A DNA stretch of 64,000 bases from the NCBI RefSeq assembly GCF_000426845.1, contig NZ_AUGD01000003.1, positions 248,001 to 312,000 of the forward strand. Reading direction: 5' to 3'. The notes beneath the pieces are model-generated. The model saw only the letters and a list, made by a program, of their open reading frames with translations. It was not told the DNA's origin and ran no database searches. The DNA is from Bradyrhizobium sp. in8p8. Its GTDB lineage: Bacteria; Pseudomonadota; Alphaproteobacteria; Rhizobiales; Xanthobacteraceae. The translations under genes were made by a program, and so were the position numbers. Below, piece by piece: positions 18,151 to 24,427 of the stretch (position 1 is the first letter of the stretch; each line of letters starts with the position of its first letter).

Positions 18151-18855
18151 ATGGTTAACGACCTCGACAATTCAGCCATCGCATCGTTGCTCACACGCTA
18201 TGTTAAGGCGTTTGAGACCCGCAAAGCTGCGCAGGAGATCAACGCTCGCGTAATGGAGCGTATCCAGCAAGCAAATCTAGCGCTGGCAAATCTAAAGGTC
18301 GCTTTTTCTCTCTATGACATCGACACCGCACAGGAAGAGGTGTGGAAGAGCGTCACAGCCCGCATCGGAGCTGATCTCTACAATAGCGCCATCAGGGACG
18401 GGCTAGCGGAGGCCGAGAGGCAAGCCGTTGTCCTGGTAGACAAGTCATCGATTATGGCCCCTCCGCCTCCATTGCCTCCTCCTCCGCCGCCAACTCGGCA
18501 GCAGGAAGAGGGTGAGGAGGAAGATAGCGAGAATGGCGCGGCGGAAGACGGGGAGGATTTCGAACAGACAACGTTCGCGGGGCTCGGCGAGCCCACCCAA
18601 AGCGTGCGCGAGTTCACGATCGACGCTCTTAGGGTGGCAGGTGAAACTGGGATTAAGGCTGCGGATATCCGCCAAGCCTACGAGTCCTCCCGGAATGTAA
18701 AGCTTCACGACAAAACAATCGGAATGACGCTCTACCGCCTTTCGAAAGATGATTTGGCAAGGCGTGATGGGCGCTTGTGGTTCTTCGTCGAGCCTAAGGG
18801 CGAAACGAAGAACCCCGGCGGTGAGACGCCGGGGCAGTTCGTAAGACGGTTCTGA
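18151..18855 (+). CDS. 234-residue cargo protein with polyproline linker and winged-helix-like end
   Basis: Three parts are visible. Residues 1-100 are helical (LDNSAIASLLTRYVKAFETRK). Residues about 103-135 are low complexity: a run of Pro (PPPPPLPPPPPPT) then Glu/Asp-rich. Residues about 148-220 (SVREFTIDALRVAGETGIKAADIRQAYE..TIGMTLYRLSKDDLARRDGRLWFF) read as a winged helix. A regulator or DNA-binding accessory protein is plausible, but I do not recognise the family. A hairpin (GTTCCGG, ACTGCA, CCGGAAC at 18125-18144) sits just before the start. It lies 73 bp after the KGGK gene. Confidence 0.7.
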   Translation: MVNDLDNSAIASLLTRYVKAFETRKAAQEINARVMERIQQANLALANLKVAFSLYDIDTAQEEVWKSVTARIGADLYNSAIRDGLAEAERQAVVLVDKSSIMAPPPPLPPPPPPTRQQEEGEEEDSENGAAEDGEDFEQTTFAGLGEPTQSVREFTIDALRVAGETGIKAADIRQAYESSRNVKLHDKTIGMTLYRLSKDDLARRDGRLWFFVEPKGETKNPGGETPGQFVRRF

Positions 18856-18876
18856 TCAAGAAAGGAGACAAGCGCG

Positions 18877-18906
18877 ATGTGGCTCATCGTCCGTGAAATA
18901 CCGTGA
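18877..18906 (+). other. Possible nine-residue leader peptide
   Basis: An AAAGGAG ribosome site is followed by ATG and a 9-codon frame (MWLIVREIP) ending in TGA. It lies between the 234-residue gene and the tRNA. The ribosome site is strong, but the peptide may be chance. Confidence 0.2.
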
Positions 18907-18966
18907 TGCCGGGTCGGGCTGGTTGAGGTCGCTACACCTCGCCGGTTCCGGCTCCACCGGTACGTC

Positions 18967-19040
18967 GGCCTCGTAGCTCAACTGGACAGAGCGACCGATT
19001 GCTAATCGGTAGGTTCCGGGTTCTAGTCCCGGCGGGGCCA
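18967..19040 (+). tRNA. Class I tRNA with anticodon GCU (Ser codons AGC/AGU, Arg-like body)
   Basis: A full 74-nt cloverleaf can be drawn. The acceptor stem is GGCCTCG with CGGGGCC (one T-G pair). The D arm is GCTC/GAGC with GG at 18-19. The anticodon arm is ACCGA, loop TTGCTAA, TCGGT. The variable loop is only 5 nt (AGGTT), and the T arm is CCGGG, loop TTCTAGT, CCCGG. The discriminator is A73, and CCA is not encoded. The anticodon GCU normally belongs to tRNA-Ser, a class II tRNA with a long variable arm, which this lacks. A20, C35 and U36 match ArgRS identity. T57 in the T loop is unusual. It is cargo of the mobile element. Confidence 0.88.
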
Positions 19041-19178
19041 CGTTCTTTTAAGCACACATTGCAGGTACCTGCAATATCATTTTGAGGCTTTCTCAAAATG
19101 AATCAATGACTTATGCTTGAAGGAATCAAAATGAACAAAATGCTTGACAAAAAGCAATCATGATTGCATTCTGGGGGC
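19041..19178 (+). promoter_or_regulatory. Palindrome-rich control region before the transposase gene
   Basis: Three symmetric elements lie between the tRNA and the transposase. An 18-bp perfect palindrome (ATTGCAGGTACCTGCAAT) is at 19058-19075. A hairpin with a 9-bp perfect stem (CATTTTGAG, GCTTT, CTCAAAATG) is at 19078-19100. A 14-bp palindrome (GCAATCATGATTGC) is at 19154-19167. TTGACA at 19144-19149 is a perfect -35 hexamer, and the 14-bp palindrome falls in the -10 spacer, as an operator would. The -10 (CATTCT) is poor. Confidence 0.55.
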
Positions 19179-20069
19179 ATGAACAAGCTCCCCACCGAGA
19201 AGCGCGCCCAAATCCTCCAGATGCTCTGCGAGGGTTCTTCTATGCGCTCCATCTCGCGGGTTACCGACGTTTCCCTAAACACTGTCACGAAGCTCTTGGT
19301 CGATGCCGGCAGTGCTTGCGCCGCCTTCCATGACGCCACCGTCCGCAACGTGAAGTCCGAGCGCATTCAATGCGATGAAATCTGGAGCTTCGCCTATGCC
19401 AAGGCAAAGAACGTCGCGAGTGCCAAGGCTGCGCCGATCGGCTCCGGCGACGTGTGGACGTGGACCGCTATCGATGCCGACTCCAAGCTGATCCTGACTT
19501 GGCTTGTCGGAGATCGCGACGCGAGCGCGGCCAACGCCTTCATTGCCGACCTTAAGCCGCGCCTCGCCAACCGCATCCAGCTCACGACGGACGGCCACAA
19601 GGCTTACCTCCATGCAGTCAGCCAGGAGTTTGGTCCGGATGGCGTGGACTATGGAATGCTGGTGAAGCTGTACGGCAGCGATCCGCAGCCACAGAGGCGT
19701 TACAGCCCCGCGAAGCTGATTGGCATCGAAAAGGATCTAATCCTTGGTTCGCCTGACATCGCGCATGTCTCTACGTCGTTTGTGGAGCGCCAGAACCTTA
19801 CGATGCGCATGTCGATGCGCCGCTTTACCCGGCTTACCAATGCCTTCTCAAAAAAGGTGGAGAACCACTACCACGCGCTGTCACTCTATTTCGTCTGGTA
19901 TAATTTCGTTCGGTCGCACAAAGCGCTCAAGGGGAGCACGCCAGCCATGGCGGCTGGGCTCGTCTCGTCACCGCTGGAAATGAGCGACATCGTTACGCTA
20001 ATTGATCGGCGCGAAGGCCCTCCAAAGAAGCGAGGGCCTTACAAAAAGAGCCTTGCAGCGTTGCTATGA
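19179..20069 (+). CDS. IS1-family-type DDE transposase (single frame)
   Basis: The 296-residue protein has an N-terminal helix-turn-helix (about 20-42, SMRSISRVTDVSLNTVTKLL), then a DDE catalytic core. The first acid is Asp66 in CDEIWSF, the second Asp138 in LTTDGHKAYL, and the Glu is Glu203 in FVERQNLTMR. The C-terminus ends basic (KKRGPYKKS). It carries out cut-and-paste or copy-type transposition of the element whose ends flank it. Classical IS1 needs a frameshift; this is a one-frame relative. A TTG at 19164 would add five residues, but the ATG at 19179 matches the family N-terminus. The stop overlaps the DUF3800 start (ATGA). Confidence 0.9.
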   Translation: MNKLPTEKRAQILQMLCEGSSMRSISRVTDVSLNTVTKLLVDAGSACAAFHDATVRNVKSERIQCDEIWSFAYAKAKNVASAKAAPIGSGDVWTWTAIDADSKLILTWLVGDRDASAANAFIADLKPRLANRIQLTTDGHKAYLHAVSQEFGPDGVDYGMLVKLYGSDPQPQRRYSPAKLIGIEKDLILGSPDIAHVSTSFVERQNLTMRMSMRRFTRLTNAFSKKVENHYHALSLYFVWYNFVRSHKALKGSTPAMAAGLVSSPLEMSDIVTLIDRREGPPKKRGPYKKSLAALL

Positions 20070-20851
20070 CGTGCCGTTTGTACATCGACGAGGTCGGTAA
20101 TGAGGACATGAACCCGCCTGAAAGCGAGCGGTTTCTAAGTCTCACGGGTATTATTACCAAACTTCATGGTCACGACCACGTAATTACCCCAGAGATTGAG
20201 AAGTTAAAGACTGACCTGTTTGCGCACCATCCCGTCACAAATCCGGTGATCCTGCATCGTCGCGAAATCGTTCGAAAAGAAAAGCCCTTCGACGCACTCT
20301 GGATTCCAGCTGTAAATACCGAGTGGGAAACTCGAATCTTGGGCTTAATTAAAAGTCTCCCCTACATCGCGATCACAGTAATGATCGACAAGATTGAGCA
20401 TTTGAATAGATACCAGGTATGGCACTTCAACCCGTACCATTATTGTCTGACTGCTCTTGTTGAACGCTATGTGCTTTGGCTCAACAGCCACGACCAAGTT
20501 GGTGACGTAGTTGCGGAGCCGAGATTCAGGCGCGTAGACAAAAAACTAAAGGCTGCCTTCAAATACATTCACATGAATGGCACGACCAACATTCCGGCCG
20601 CGACAGTTCAAAAGCGGCTTACTTCCCACGAACTGAAGTTTGATCCGAAAGAGAACAACATCTGCGGGTTGCAGCTTGTCGATATGATTGCTCACCCGAG
20701 CCACCACAACGTGCGCGAGGGATATGCAAATCAGCCCCCAATGACTGCACCCTTTGGGTTGAAGGTGGTCGAAATACTCACAAAGGATCGCTATCGGCGA
20801 AATCCTTGGAACGGGGTCATTATGGGTTGGGGGATAAAGCGCCTTCCCTAA
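20066..20851 (+). CDS. DUF3800 domain protein coupled to the transposase
   Basis: A 261-residue protein beginning with the DUF3800 signature YIDEVGN (Asp8-Glu9), followed by LTGIITK. A late acid sits in CGLQLVDMIAHPSHH, also typical of the family. The molecular function is unknown; the conserved acids suggest metal binding, which is inference. The ATG overlaps the transposase stop (ATGA), so both are made together. The codon use is AT-rich compared with host genes nearby. Its constant link to a transposase suggests either a transposition accessory role or cargo. Confidence 0.85.
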   Translation: MTCRLYIDEVGNEDMNPPESERFLSLTGIITKLHGHDHVITPEIEKLKTDLFAHHPVTNPVILHRREIVRKEKPFDALWIPAVNTEWETRILGLIKSLPYIAITVMIDKIEHLNRYQVWHFNPYHYCLTALVERYVLWLNSHDQVGDVVAEPRFRRVDKKLKAAFKYIHMNGTTNIPAATVQKRLTSHELKFDPKENNICGLQLVDMIAHPSHHNVREGYANQPPMTAPFGLKVVEILTKDRYRRNPWNGVIMGWGIKRLP

Positions 20852-20859
20852 ACGGAAAC

Positions 20860-20897
20860 CGGGGGCCCAAGGCCCCCGACGAGGGCGAAACACCCTC
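20860..20897 (+). terminator. Tandem hairpins after the DUF3800 gene
   Basis: CGGGGGCC, CAA, GGCCCCCG forms a very stable 8-bp stem 9 bp after the stop. GAGGG, CGAAACA, CCCTC follows directly. There is no T-run, so the termination mode is uncertain. Confidence 0.55.
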
Positions 20898-20983
20898 TCC
20901 CTCCGACAGAAATTCTTACTTGGGGCCAGCCTTTTCGGACTCACGCCGGATTGAGGGAAACATAATCGATTCCTACCGAAAAA

Positions 20984-21006
20984 TCAATAGGTTACTAACC
21001 TATTGA
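20984..21006. repeat. Subterminal 10-bp stem hairpin near the right end
   Basis: TCAATAGGTT, ACT, AACCTATTGA is a perfect inverted repeat 35 bp inside the right terminal repeat. It could be a transposase-binding or transcription-blocking site. No equal copy is seen at the left end. Confidence 0.45.
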
Positions 21007-21041
21007 GCCGAATCACTTTTTACGGAGTAGTCCGGTAACAA

Positions 21042-21063
21042 CAATTTCAAACTGAGGCACCAC
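21042..21063 (-). repeat. Right terminal inverted repeat
   Basis: This sequence, starting CAATTTCAAACTG, is the exact reverse complement of 17581-17602 over 22 bp. Confidence 0.95.
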
Positions 21064-21073
21064 CCCCGCCTCG
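21064..21073. repeat. Right copy of target-site direct repeat
   Basis: CCCCGCCTCG is identical to 17571-17580 and directly adjoins the right inverted repeat. It marks the insertion site. Confidence 0.9.
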
Positions 21074-21076
21074 CAA

Positions 21077-21091
21077 GAACAATACGGGAAC
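21077..21091 (-). promoter_or_regulatory. LexA (SOS) box of the alphaproteobacterial type
   Basis: On the minus strand the sequence is GTTC-N7-GTTC, the known alphaproteobacterial LexA operator. If the mobile element is removed, the box lies about 62 bp upstream of the comM start. comM belongs to some alphaproteobacterial SOS regulons, as I recall. It now stands between the element and the PilZ gene, which runs on the other strand. Confidence 0.7.
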
Positions 21092-21244
21092 AATTCGCCG
21101 TAGCCATGCAAGTCCTAACCAATCGTAAACGCGTCGCGGAGACTACGTTTCGAATGCGGGCTTCTGTCCTCAGCACATTCCAACGAATGTCCGCTACTGC
21201 TGAGGGTGCGGGATGGGCCGTGGTCTAACAAGTGAAGTAGCAAC

Positions 21245-21490
21245 ATGCTGGTAAATCGCCGGAGAAGCGAACGTCGGGTGTGCAGCCGGCTCGCCAAGAT
21301 CCATTTTGGCGCGGGCTCGCTGCCGCGGGATTGCACGATCACGGATATTTCGGATGGCGGCGTGAAAGTGGTGGCGGAATTCCTGGAAGTGCCGCCGCAG
21401 TTCACCATCATCTTCGCGCCCGACTATTCCCGCCAATGCCGCCTCCGCTGGCGCATCGGCTGCGAGTTCGGCGCCGAGTTCGTCGATTAA
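21245..21490 (+). CDS. PilZ-domain protein (c-di-GMP-binding type)
   Basis: A stand-alone PilZ domain of 81 residues. The N-terminal RRRSERR provides the RxxxR cyclic-di-GMP motif, and TDISDGGVKV matches the D/NxSxxG motif. It would respond to cyclic-di-GMP in the cytoplasm. Its location between comM and tadD, next to a pilus locus, fits a role in pilus or surface control, but small PilZ proteins like this are numerous in Bradyrhizobium. Confidence 0.88.
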   Translation: MLVNRRRSERRVCSRLAKIHFGAGSLPRDCTITDISDGGVKVVAEFLEVPPQFTIIFAPDYSRQCRLRWRIGCEFGAEFVD

Positions 21491-21569
21491 GGTCTTGAGC
21501 ACCGCCTCTTTAACGAGGCTTTAGCGTTAATCGGTCAGCATCTCTGATCAGTCGCCGAGTGATCAGAGT

Positions 21570-22343
21570 ATGTCCAAGCGTCCGTACCCCGCCCTTGCTT
21601 CGGCGAGATTCCTGCTTCCTGCGTTCTTGGTCCTTGTCCTCGGCGGCTGCCAGACCAATGGCATAGAGGATGTGACCGGCGCGCTCGGCGCCAAATCGGA
21701 AACGGCTGCCAGGTCCGACGCCAAGCCGGAGCTGGACGCGTTGCGCGAGCGCTATCGTGCCAAGCCGAGCGATCCCGGCGTCGCGCTCGCCTATGGCAAG
21801 GCGCTGCGCGACACCGGCCAGCGCGCGCAGGCCGTCGCGGTGCTGGAGCAGGCCGTGCTTGCCCATCCCAACAACAAGGCGCTGCTCGCCGGCTATGGCC
21901 GCGCGCTCGCCGACAGCGGCAACTTCCAGCGGGCCTTCGACGTGCTCGGCCGTGCGCATGCGCCTGAGGATCCGGACTGGCGAATCCTGTCGGCGCAGGG
22001 CGCAGCGCTCGATCAGCTCGGCCGCAACGAGGAGGCGCAGCAATATTACGCCGCGGCGTTGAAGATCGTGCCGGACGAGCCGACCGTGCTGTCCAATCTC
22101 GGCCTATCCTATATGCTGCAAAACAATCTGGCGAAGGCCGAACAGGTGCTCGGCCGCGCTTATCAGCGCAATCAGAGCGATGTGCGGGTCCGCGCCAATC
22201 TCGCGCTCGTGCTGGGATTGCAGGGCCGCGAGGCCGAGGCCGAAATCCTCGTGAAAGCCGATCTGCCGCCGGACCAGGCAGCGGCCAAGGTCACCGCGCT
22301 GCGGCAGCTGCTGGCCAAGAAGCAGCAGCGGGCGGACAGGTAA
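21570..22343 (+). CDS. tadD: TadD-type TPR lipoprotein of the Flp pilus system
   Basis: A 257-residue protein with a lipoprotein signal (LLPAFLVLVLGGC, Cys27). Tetratricopeptide repeats run from about residue 50 to 230 (GVALAYGKALRDTGQRAQAV, NEEAQQYYAAALKIVPDEP, VLSNLGLSYMLQNNLAKAEQVL). TadD is a periplasmic-side lipoprotein needed for assembly of the Flp pilus secretin. It converges with cpaE, with 20 bp between stops. That cluster context supports the TadD call over a generic TPR protein. Confidence 0.85.
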   Translation: MSKRPYPALASARFLLPAFLVLVLGGCQTNGIEDVTGALGAKSETAARSDAKPELDALRERYRAKPSDPGVALAYGKALRDTGQRAQAVAVLEQAVLAHPNNKALLAGYGRALADSGNFQRAFDVLGRAHAPEDPDWRILSAQGAALDQLGRNEEAQQYYAAALKIVPDEPTVLSNLGLSYMLQNNLAKAEQVLGRAYQRNQSDVRVRANLALVLGLQGREAEAEILVKADLPPDQAAAKVTALRQLLAKKQQRADR

Positions 22344-22363
22344 TCCGCCTTTTTGGTGTGCGC

Positions 22364-23650
22364 TTACGACGCCTTGCGATGTGGCGCTGATCCACGCCCC
22401 GGCCTGCCTTTCAGCTTTTTCAGCAGCGGCTCGAGCAGCGAGCGCTTCGGCTTCTTCACCTCGCCGCGGCCGGCGAGACGGTTCGCCATGTTCTGGAACA
22501 GAAGAGTGGTGCGATGGTTCTTGGCGACCTCCGCGATCATCTGGCCGTTGTTGGCTGCGGTCGAGAACAGTTTCGAGTCGAACGGGATCACCGCGATCGG
22601 CTGGCTCTCCATGGTCTTGGCGAACGCCTTGACCTCGATCTCCGCGCGCTTGGGCATGCCAACCTGGTTGAGGCAGTACAGCGGCGGCCGGTCGTTGGGG
22701 CGCGCTGCCTTCAGCACGCTCAGCATGTTCTTGGTGTTGCGCAGGTTCGCGAGGTCGGGCTCGGCCACGATCACGATGTCGTCGGCGTTGACCAGCGCGC
22801 GCCGTGTCCAGCCGGACCATTGATGGGGAACGTCGAGCACGATGCAGGGCGTGGTCATGCGCAGCGTGTCGAACACCGCGTCAAAAGCCTCGGCGCCGAA
22901 ATCGTAGACCCGGTCGAGCGTGGCGGGCGCTGCCAGGAGGCTGAGACGATCGGTGCATTTGGCGAGCAGCCGCTCCATCAGCGCGGTATCCGGCCGGTCC
23001 TGCGACAGCACCGCGTTGGCGATGCCCTGCACCGGATCCTGGTTGTAGTCGAGGCCGGCGGTGCCGAAGGCGAGGTCGAGGTCGATCACGACTGAATCGA
23101 GCGAAAGGTCTCGGGCGATGGTCCAGGCCACATTATGCGCGACGGTGGACGCACCGACACCACCCTTGGCGCCGACCACCGCGATCACGCGGCCGGTGAT
23201 GATGGCCTCGGAGGCCGAGAACAGGCTGCAGATCGAGCGGACGACATCGAGGGTCTCGACCGGTCCGACCACGTAATCGTTGACGCCGCGGCGTACCAGC
23301 TCGCGATAGGGCGCGGTGTCGTTGGGGTTGCCGATCACCACCACGCGCGTGCCGGGATCGCAGACGCCGGCGAGGTCGTCGAGCCCCTCGAGGATGTCGC
23401 GCGTGCCGTCGGATTCGATGACGATCACGTTCGGGGTCGGCATCGATTCATAGACCTCGATCGCCGCGGCGAGGCCGCCCTCCTTCGCGGTGAGGTGGGC
23501 CTTGGCAAGCCGGCGATCCTGACCCGCCGCGGTCACCGCAGTGAGCGTCTGCTCGGTCTCGCAAAAGGCTTGCACCGAAATACGGGGAACCGGTGCGATA
23601 TGTTCCTCGGGGTGCCGCGGATCGTCCGCGTCTTCGTGGATGCCTGTCAT
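22364..23650 (-). CDS. cpaE: CpaE / TadZ pilus assembly ATPase
   Basis: CpaE is a ParA/MinD-like ATPase that places the Flp pilus machine at the pole. The 428-residue protein has an N-terminal receiver-like region (about 70-150) and then a deviant Walker A motif, KGGVGAS (162-168). The Walker B region is VVIDLDLAFGTAG, and a CIVLDVPHQW motif follows. The frame is open further upstream, but the ATG at 23650 overlaps the cpaD stop (ATGA) and gives the normal length. It ends with a basic tail (KKLKGRPGRGS). Confidence 0.92.
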   Translation of the reverse strand: MTGIHEDADDPRHPEEHIAPVPRISVQAFCETEQTLTAVTAAGQDRRLAKAHLTAKEGGLAAAIEVYESMPTPNVIVIESDGTRDILEGLDDLAGVCDPGTRVVVIGNPNDTAPYRELVRRGVNDYVVGPVETLDVVRSICSLFSASEAIITGRVIAVVGAKGGVGASTVAHNVAWTIARDLSLDSVVIDLDLAFGTAGLDYNQDPVQGIANAVLSQDRPDTALMERLLAKCTDRLSLLAAPATLDRVYDFGAEAFDAVFDTLRMTTPCIVLDVPHQWSGWTRRALVNADDIVIVAEPDLANLRNTKNMLSVLKAARPNDRPPLYCLNQVGMPKRAEIEVKAFAKTMESQPIAVIPFDSKLFSTAANNGQMIAEVAKNHRTTLLFQNMANRLAGRGEVKKPKRSLLEPLLKKLKGRPGRGSAPHRKAS

Positions 23651-24378
23651 TTGCCGGTATCGCTGAGTTTGGCCTTGTCGGCGTCGGGTGAGGGCGTCGC
23701 GATCGGCGTGCCCTTGCGGTAGCGCTCGAAGGCGATGTTGCGCCGTGCGGTATAGGCGGGCGTCTCGCCGCGCGGCTGCTCGAGGTCGGCCGGATTGTCG
23801 ATCATCGCTGCGAGATTGCGCTGGCTGGCGCAACCCAGGTTGAAATAGGGCCGGTTCTCGTTATAGCCGGGGTCGAGGATGTTGGGGCCGATGTCTTCAG
23901 GCCACAGCCCGCAGGGGCCCGCGACTGCCTTGATCTTGGAATAGCTCAAGCGGATGGTGGGCAGCAGCCCGGGGTCCTCGGGGCGATACGGATGCTGGAC
24001 GACGGCACGCGATGGCACGCCTGCGGACGTGAGCACGGACCGGATCTCCTGAAAGGTCGCGGCCGCCGCGCGCGAATTGGCGGTGTCGACGGGAACGTCG
24101 ACGACGATCGAGCCGGTGCCTTCGTGCAACCATTCCCGGGCAATGCCGGCGACGTCCGAATGCTGTGCGGCCGAGAGGCCGCCCCTCGCCTTGCCGACGA
24201 AGATCACGATCGACTTCTTGCCTTCCTGCACCGCGATCGGGTGGCGCTGGCGATAGTCGGTCGGAACCGTCTGGGTGACGATCTCCGTGGTGTTGCAGGC
24301 GCCGAGCATGACGGACAGGGCCGTCAATGCCAGCGCGATCCGTCGGTTGCGACGTCGATCGGCTGATGTTGTCATCAT
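23647..24378 (-). CDS. cpaD: CpaD family pilus assembly lipoprotein
   Basis: A 243-residue lipoprotein; the lipobox ends at Cys28 (ALSVMLGAC). The CpaD family core is visible in PTDYRQRHPIAVQEGKKSI, IVVDVPVDTANS, CGLWPEDIG and NLGCASQRNLAAMIDNPADL. It acts at the outer membrane with the CpaC secretin. I take the first of two adjacent ATG codons (24378); the longer frame upstream is unlikely because it lacks signal-peptide features. The stop overlaps cpaE. Confidence 0.92.
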   Translation of the reverse strand: MMTTSADRRRNRRIALALTALSVMLGACNTTEIVTQTVPTDYRQRHPIAVQEGKKSIVIFVGKARGGLSAAQHSDVAGIAREWLHEGTGSIVVDVPVDTANSRAAAATFQEIRSVLTSAGVPSRAVVQHPYRPEDPGLLPTIRLSYSKIKAVAGPCGLWPEDIGPNILDPGYNENRPYFNLGCASQRNLAAMIDNPADLEQPRGETPAYTARRNIAFERYRKGTPIATPSPDADKAKLSDTGK

Positions 24379-24427
24379 CGCCTGGTCCCCTCTTGCCCCG
24401 TTCCTGCCGGTCCCCAAACCGTTCGTT

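Larger units (their letters stand above)
17581..21063 (+). mobile_element. IS1-type transposon with tRNA and protein cargo (3483 bp)
   Basis: The ends are perfect 22-bp inverted repeats and the flanks are identical 10-mers. The inverted repeat, extended by one G, begins GGTGGTGCC, which fits the GGTRRTG-type ends I know for the IS1 family. The size of the duplication (8-10 bp) also fits IS1. Inside are a 57-residue ORF, a 75-residue KGGK protein, a 234-residue protein, a tRNA gene, a single-frame DDE transposase and a DUF3800 protein, all on the plus strand. The interior is visibly AT-richer than the host genes. It has inserted in the region upstream of comM. Intact ends and an intact transposase suggest recent movement. 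Confidence 0.92.

Noticed and set aside
18907..18962. A second tRNA before the GCU tRNA
   Set aside because: Stems can be drawn, but the T arm lacks a proper loop and the acceptor stem has mismatches, so it is at best a relic.
18856..19041. A 61-residue minus-strand frame with a GLEPGTYRLA motif
   Set aside because: It is the antisense reading of the tRNA gene; such frames are a known false protein family.
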